Source: Spirochaetaceae bacterium
GTDB lineage: Bacteria > Spirochaetota > Spirochaetia > DSM-27196 > PWMO01
NCBI GenBank assembly: GCA_007693325.1
Contig: REDW01000043.1
Coordinates: forward strand, 1 to 51,398
DNA: 51,398 bases
Reading direction: 5' to 3'
This document shows, piece after piece, positions 49,080-51,398 of the stretch. Below the pieces are notes generated by a model. That model searched no databases, had not been told where the DNA came from, and was given only the letters and a program-made list of their open reading frames with translations. Numbering within the stretch: position 1 is the first letter of the stretch; every line of letters begins with the position of its first letter. Both the position numbers and the translations under genes were made by a program.

Positions 49080-51305
49080 GTGAACGTGGAGCGCAACAAC
49101 CTCTTCATCAACACTCCCTCCAACGAGCCGCTGGCCGCGCGCATGCGGCCGCGCACGCTCGATGAGTTCATAGGCCAGGACCACATCATGGGCCAGGGCC
49201 GTCTGCTGCGGCGCGCCATCCAGGCCGACATGCTCTCGTCGCTGATCTTCGCCGGCCCCCCAGGCACCGGCAAGACCACTCTGGCAATGGTAATCGCCAA
49301 CACAACCCGTGGCCGCTTTGCCTCGCTCAACGCCGTGCTCAGCGGTGTCAAAGAGGTTCGCGCCGAGATCGAAGCCGCGCGCGAGCAGATGGCGCTGCAC
49401 GGCAGGCGTACCATCCTGTTTGTCGATGAAGTACACCGTTGGAACAAGGCGCAGCAGGACGCGCTTCTCCCCTGGGTCGAGAACGGTACCGTTATCCTGA
49501 TTGGCGCAACCACTGAGAATCCCTTTTTCGAGGTCAATGCCGCACTGGTGTCGCGCTCGCGGATATTTCAGCTGCGGCCGCTGGACGCCGGCGAGCTTCG
49601 CCGCGTTGCCGAACAGGCGCTGGCCGATCCGGTTCGCGGCTACGGCTCGTTGCGCGTCGGCGTTGCCGAAGAAGCTATGCAGCACCTGATCTCGGTTGCC
49701 GACGGCGACGCCCGCAGTCTGCTCAACGCGTTGCAGCTCGCCGTAGAGACCAGCACAGATCATTTCCCGCCGCCGCAAGGCAGCCGGATAGAGGTCTCAC
49801 TCGAGGTAGCCGAAGAGAGCATTCAGCGCAAGGCGCTGCTGTACGACCGCGAGGGCGACTACCACTACGACACCATCAGCGCCTTCATCAAGTCGATCCG
49901 CGGCAGCGACCCTGACGCGGCACTCTACTGGATGGCGCGGATGGTGGCGGCCGGTGAAGACCCGCGCTATATCCTGCGCCGCATGCTGATATCGGCGGCT
50001 GAAGATGTCGGTCTGGCCGATCCCAACGCGCTGTTGGTTGTGGAAGCCGCCGCTCGCGCCTGGGACCGTATCGGGCTCCCCGAAGGCCAGTTCCACCTGG
50101 CGCAGGCGGCGCTCTATCTTGCCACCTGCCCCAAGTCCAACTCCTGCCTGGGCTACTTCGATGCACGTGCGGCGGTGGAACAGGAGCGTTCACGCGATGT
50201 GCCGCGGCATCTGCGCGACGCCAATCGTGACAAAGAGGGGTTTGGCCACGGCGAAGGCTATCTCTACCCGCACGCCTACCGCGACCACTGGGTCGCACAA
50301 GCCTATCTGCCGCAGGAACTGCAGGGGCGCCTCTTCTACACACCCGCGCGCCAGGGTTACGAGGCGCGAATTGCCGATGAAGTTGAACGCCGCCGTGAGC
50401 TGCAGCTGGCGCTGGCGGTTGACGAGACAGACGAGCAGGAGATCCTGACCTTCTCTCCAGCGGATAACGAGCGTGACCGCTGGCTGCGCCGCACCGCAGG
50501 CGGCCGCAGCGCGGTCCTGCAGGATGTCCGGGAGCGAGTTATCGCGGCTGCCGAGCTGCAGCGCCACAGCCGGGTGCTTGTAGCCGGTGTTGGCGCAGAC
50601 GTTCTGCTGTGGGAGGCCCTGCGTCACACACCGGAGGGGCTGGTTGGAGCCCTTGTGACAAACCACGCGCACGCCGAACGCATCGCCTACCAGGCCGAAC
50701 GTCTTGACCCGCTGCAGCGGCCACTTGTCTGCGTGGCTGATCCCGGTGCGCTGCAGCCCACCGCCGATTGCGCGCAGCGCGACAACTGGCCGGAGCAGTT
50801 TGAAGCGCTGCTGGGGCGCAACCTGCTGCAGAAGTGCAGCGACAAGACCGCGCTGCTGCGGCGGGCACGCCAACACAGCTGCGGCCGGATTGTGCTGGCC
50901 GAGACCGTGGCGTGCGCCGGAACGCGCCTGTCGCAGCTGTTTGGAGACAAACTCAGCGCCGAGCAGCGTGAGCTGCTGTGCAACGCTGAGGAGTCGGTCT
51001 TTGGTGACCGCACCAACCCCATGGTCAACTGGGACAGCGCTGATATGCAGCGCTATTTTGCTGAAGCGGGCATCGGCAACATCGGCTACGAGCAGTTCAG
51101 TCACAGCACACAGAGGGTAATACCCCAGGCCGAGCTGCAGCGCTGGATAATCGATCCGGACAGTCGGCTGGGTGCGGTGCTGCGCCAACACGCTGACGAG
51201 CGCCGGCTGCGCGAGGTAGCTGCGGCCATGCTGGCAGCCCAGCCGCCGGACGGTGTGCCGTGGCAGACCACGGTGCTGGTTATCTGGGGGTCGGCGGTCG
51301 CTTGA
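49080..51305 (+). CDS. rarA: RarA (MgsA) ATPase fused to a C-terminal domain of unknown function
   Basis: A 741-residue protein. Residues 1 to about 430 are RarA, a clamp-loader-like AAA+ ATPase acting at stalled replication forks: RMRPRTLDEFIGQDHIMGQG, Walker A FAGPPGTGKTT, Walker B ILFVDEVHR, sensor GATTENPFF, then the HGEGYLYPHAY C-terminal block. Residues about 450-741 are an extra domain; VLVAGVGADVLLWEAL looks like a Rossmann/methyltransferase-type glycine loop. RarA/unknown-domain fusions are known from cyanobacteria and some others. The start is GTG with no clear ribosome site, which suggests coupling to the upstream coiled-coil gene. Its stop overlaps the tRNA-His -35 box. Confidence 0.9.
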   Translation: MNVERNNLFINTPSNEPLAARMRPRTLDEFIGQDHIMGQGRLLRRAIQADMLSSLIFAGPPGTGKTTLAMVIANTTRGRFASLNAVLSGVKEVRAEIEAAREQMALHGRRTILFVDEVHRWNKAQQDALLPWVENGTVILIGATTENPFFEVNAALVSRSRIFQLRPLDAGELRRVAEQALADPVRGYGSLRVGVAEEAMQHLISVADGDARSLLNALQLAVETSTDHFPPPQGSRIEVSLEVAEESIQRKALLYDREGDYHYDTISAFIKSIRGSDPDAALYWMARMVAAGEDPRYILRRMLISAAEDVGLADPNALLVVEAAARAWDRIGLPEGQFHLAQAALYLATCPKSNSCLGYFDARAAVEQERSRDVPRHLRDANRDKEGFGHGEGYLYPHAYRDHWVAQAYLPQELQGRLFYTPARQGYEARIADEVERRRELQLALAVDETDEQEILTFSPADNERDRWLRRTAGGRSAVLQDVRERVIAAAELQRHSRVLVAGVGADVLLWEALRHTPEGLVGALVTNHAHAERIAYQAERLDPLQRPLVCVADPGALQPTADCAQRDNWPEQFEALLGRNLLQKCSDKTALLRRARQHSCGRIVLAETVACAGTRLSQLFGDKLSAEQRELLCNAEESVFGDRTNPMVNWDSADMQRYFAEAGIGNIGYEQFSHSTQRVIPQAELQRWIIDPDSRLGAVLRQHADERRLREVAAAMLAAQPPDGVPWQTTVLVIWGSAVA

Positions 51306-51347
51306 CAAAAACCGGCGAAATGTGGAACATTCGAGTCTGCAATTCAC
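51302..51347 (+). promoter_or_regulatory. tRNA-His promoter
   Basis: A perfect TTGACA (51302-51307) overlaps the last codon and the stop of rarA. A weak -10 (GAACAT at 51325-51330, 17-nt spacer) places transcription start about 10 nt before the tRNA. Confidence 0.4.
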
Positions 51348-51398
51348 GGTGGATGTAGTTCAATGGTAGAGCACCAGATTGTGGTTCTGGTTGTTGCG
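51348..51398 (+). tRNA. tRNA-His (GTG), 5' part, cut by the window end
   Basis: The extra 5' G typical of tRNA-His is at 51348, the acceptor strand GTGGATG follows, then T8-A9 and a D-arm (AGTTCAATGGTAGAGC). The anticodon arm CCAGATTGTGGTTCTGG has anticodon GTG. The sequence ends in the variable and T-arm region, so the 3' half is outside the window. Confidence 0.93.

Noticed and set aside
47871-49778. 635-codon open frame on the minus strand
   Set aside because: It is antisense to the coiled-coil gene and to rarA, whose motifs are clear. Its translation has no recognisable domain and mirrors the codon bias of the real genes.
50190-51347. 385-codon open frame on the minus strand opposite the rarA extension
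   Set aside because: It lies antisense to a continuous RarA fusion frame and shows no family motif.

Overview
The window looks like part of the chromosome of a free-living anaerobic or facultative spirochaete (Spirochaetota). This is inferred from the gene set, since no 16S rRNA or other taxonomic marker is present. The supporting traits are an Rnf/Nqr-type redox pump, a MurE without the meso-DAP selectivity motif, DapL-type lysine synthesis, an LtaS-like enzyme with a glycerophosphodiesterase, several exported lipoproteins, and GC-rich DNA with AGGAGG-type ribosome sites. It reads as ordinary core chromosome. I see no insertion sequence, prophage, CRISPR array or defence island. No stretch over about 300 bases lacks a gene; the longest gaps, about 250 and 160 bases, lie before the redox pump operon and between the rubredoxin and EIIA genes.

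Layout. 1-4600: end of hflC, an orphan adenine methylase, murE-ddl. 4600-12900: nitroreductase, a degenerate M28-like membrane protein with dinB, a GAF methionine-sulfoxide reductase, dapL, ribA diverging from a reductase-only ribD, and an FkbM methyltransferase. 12800-22430: a REC-STAS-REC regulator with a hybrid histidine kinase, a phosphohexomutase, trpS-mutY behind an AI-2E-type exporter gene, and an SDR gene coupled to a tiny lipoamide-dehydrogenase relic. 22680-27105: an operon of RnfD/G/E/A-type membrane subunits, an NqrF-type NADH dehydrogenase and an unrecognised small protein. 27175-32123: a REC-PAS-GGDEF-EAL protein, an exported protein with aroK-aroC, rubredoxin, and a PTS EIIA. 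32246-35169: LtaS-like phosphoglycerol transferase and GDPD. 35214-39492: an eight-gene Na+/H+ antiporter module in the MbhA-H order without its hydrogenase genes. 39552-43889: membrane and exported proteins. 43905-51398: ABC-F ATPase, exonuclease III, Lon-N protein, MsrB, a coiled-coil protein, a RarA fusion, and the start of tRNA-His.

How it fits together. Two ion-moving machines stand out: a redox-driven pump that combines Rnf core subunits with an NqrF input module, and an Mbh-type antiporter. Together they suggest a sodium-based energy economy, but this is inference. Peptidoglycan (murE, ddl), lysine (dapL), aromatic (aroK, aroC) and riboflavin (ribA, ribD) synthesis support the flavin-rich pump and the envelope. 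fRMsr, MsrB, rubredoxin and nitroreductase suit an organism that meets oxygen only at times.

Gene starts. Within operons, genes often overlap by the 4-nt ATGA or GTGA junction, and many carry clear Shine-Dalgarno sites. By contrast, several first genes have a sigma70-like -10 box only 6-11 nt before the start codon and no Shine-Dalgarno site, which suggests leaderless or nearly leaderless mRNAs.
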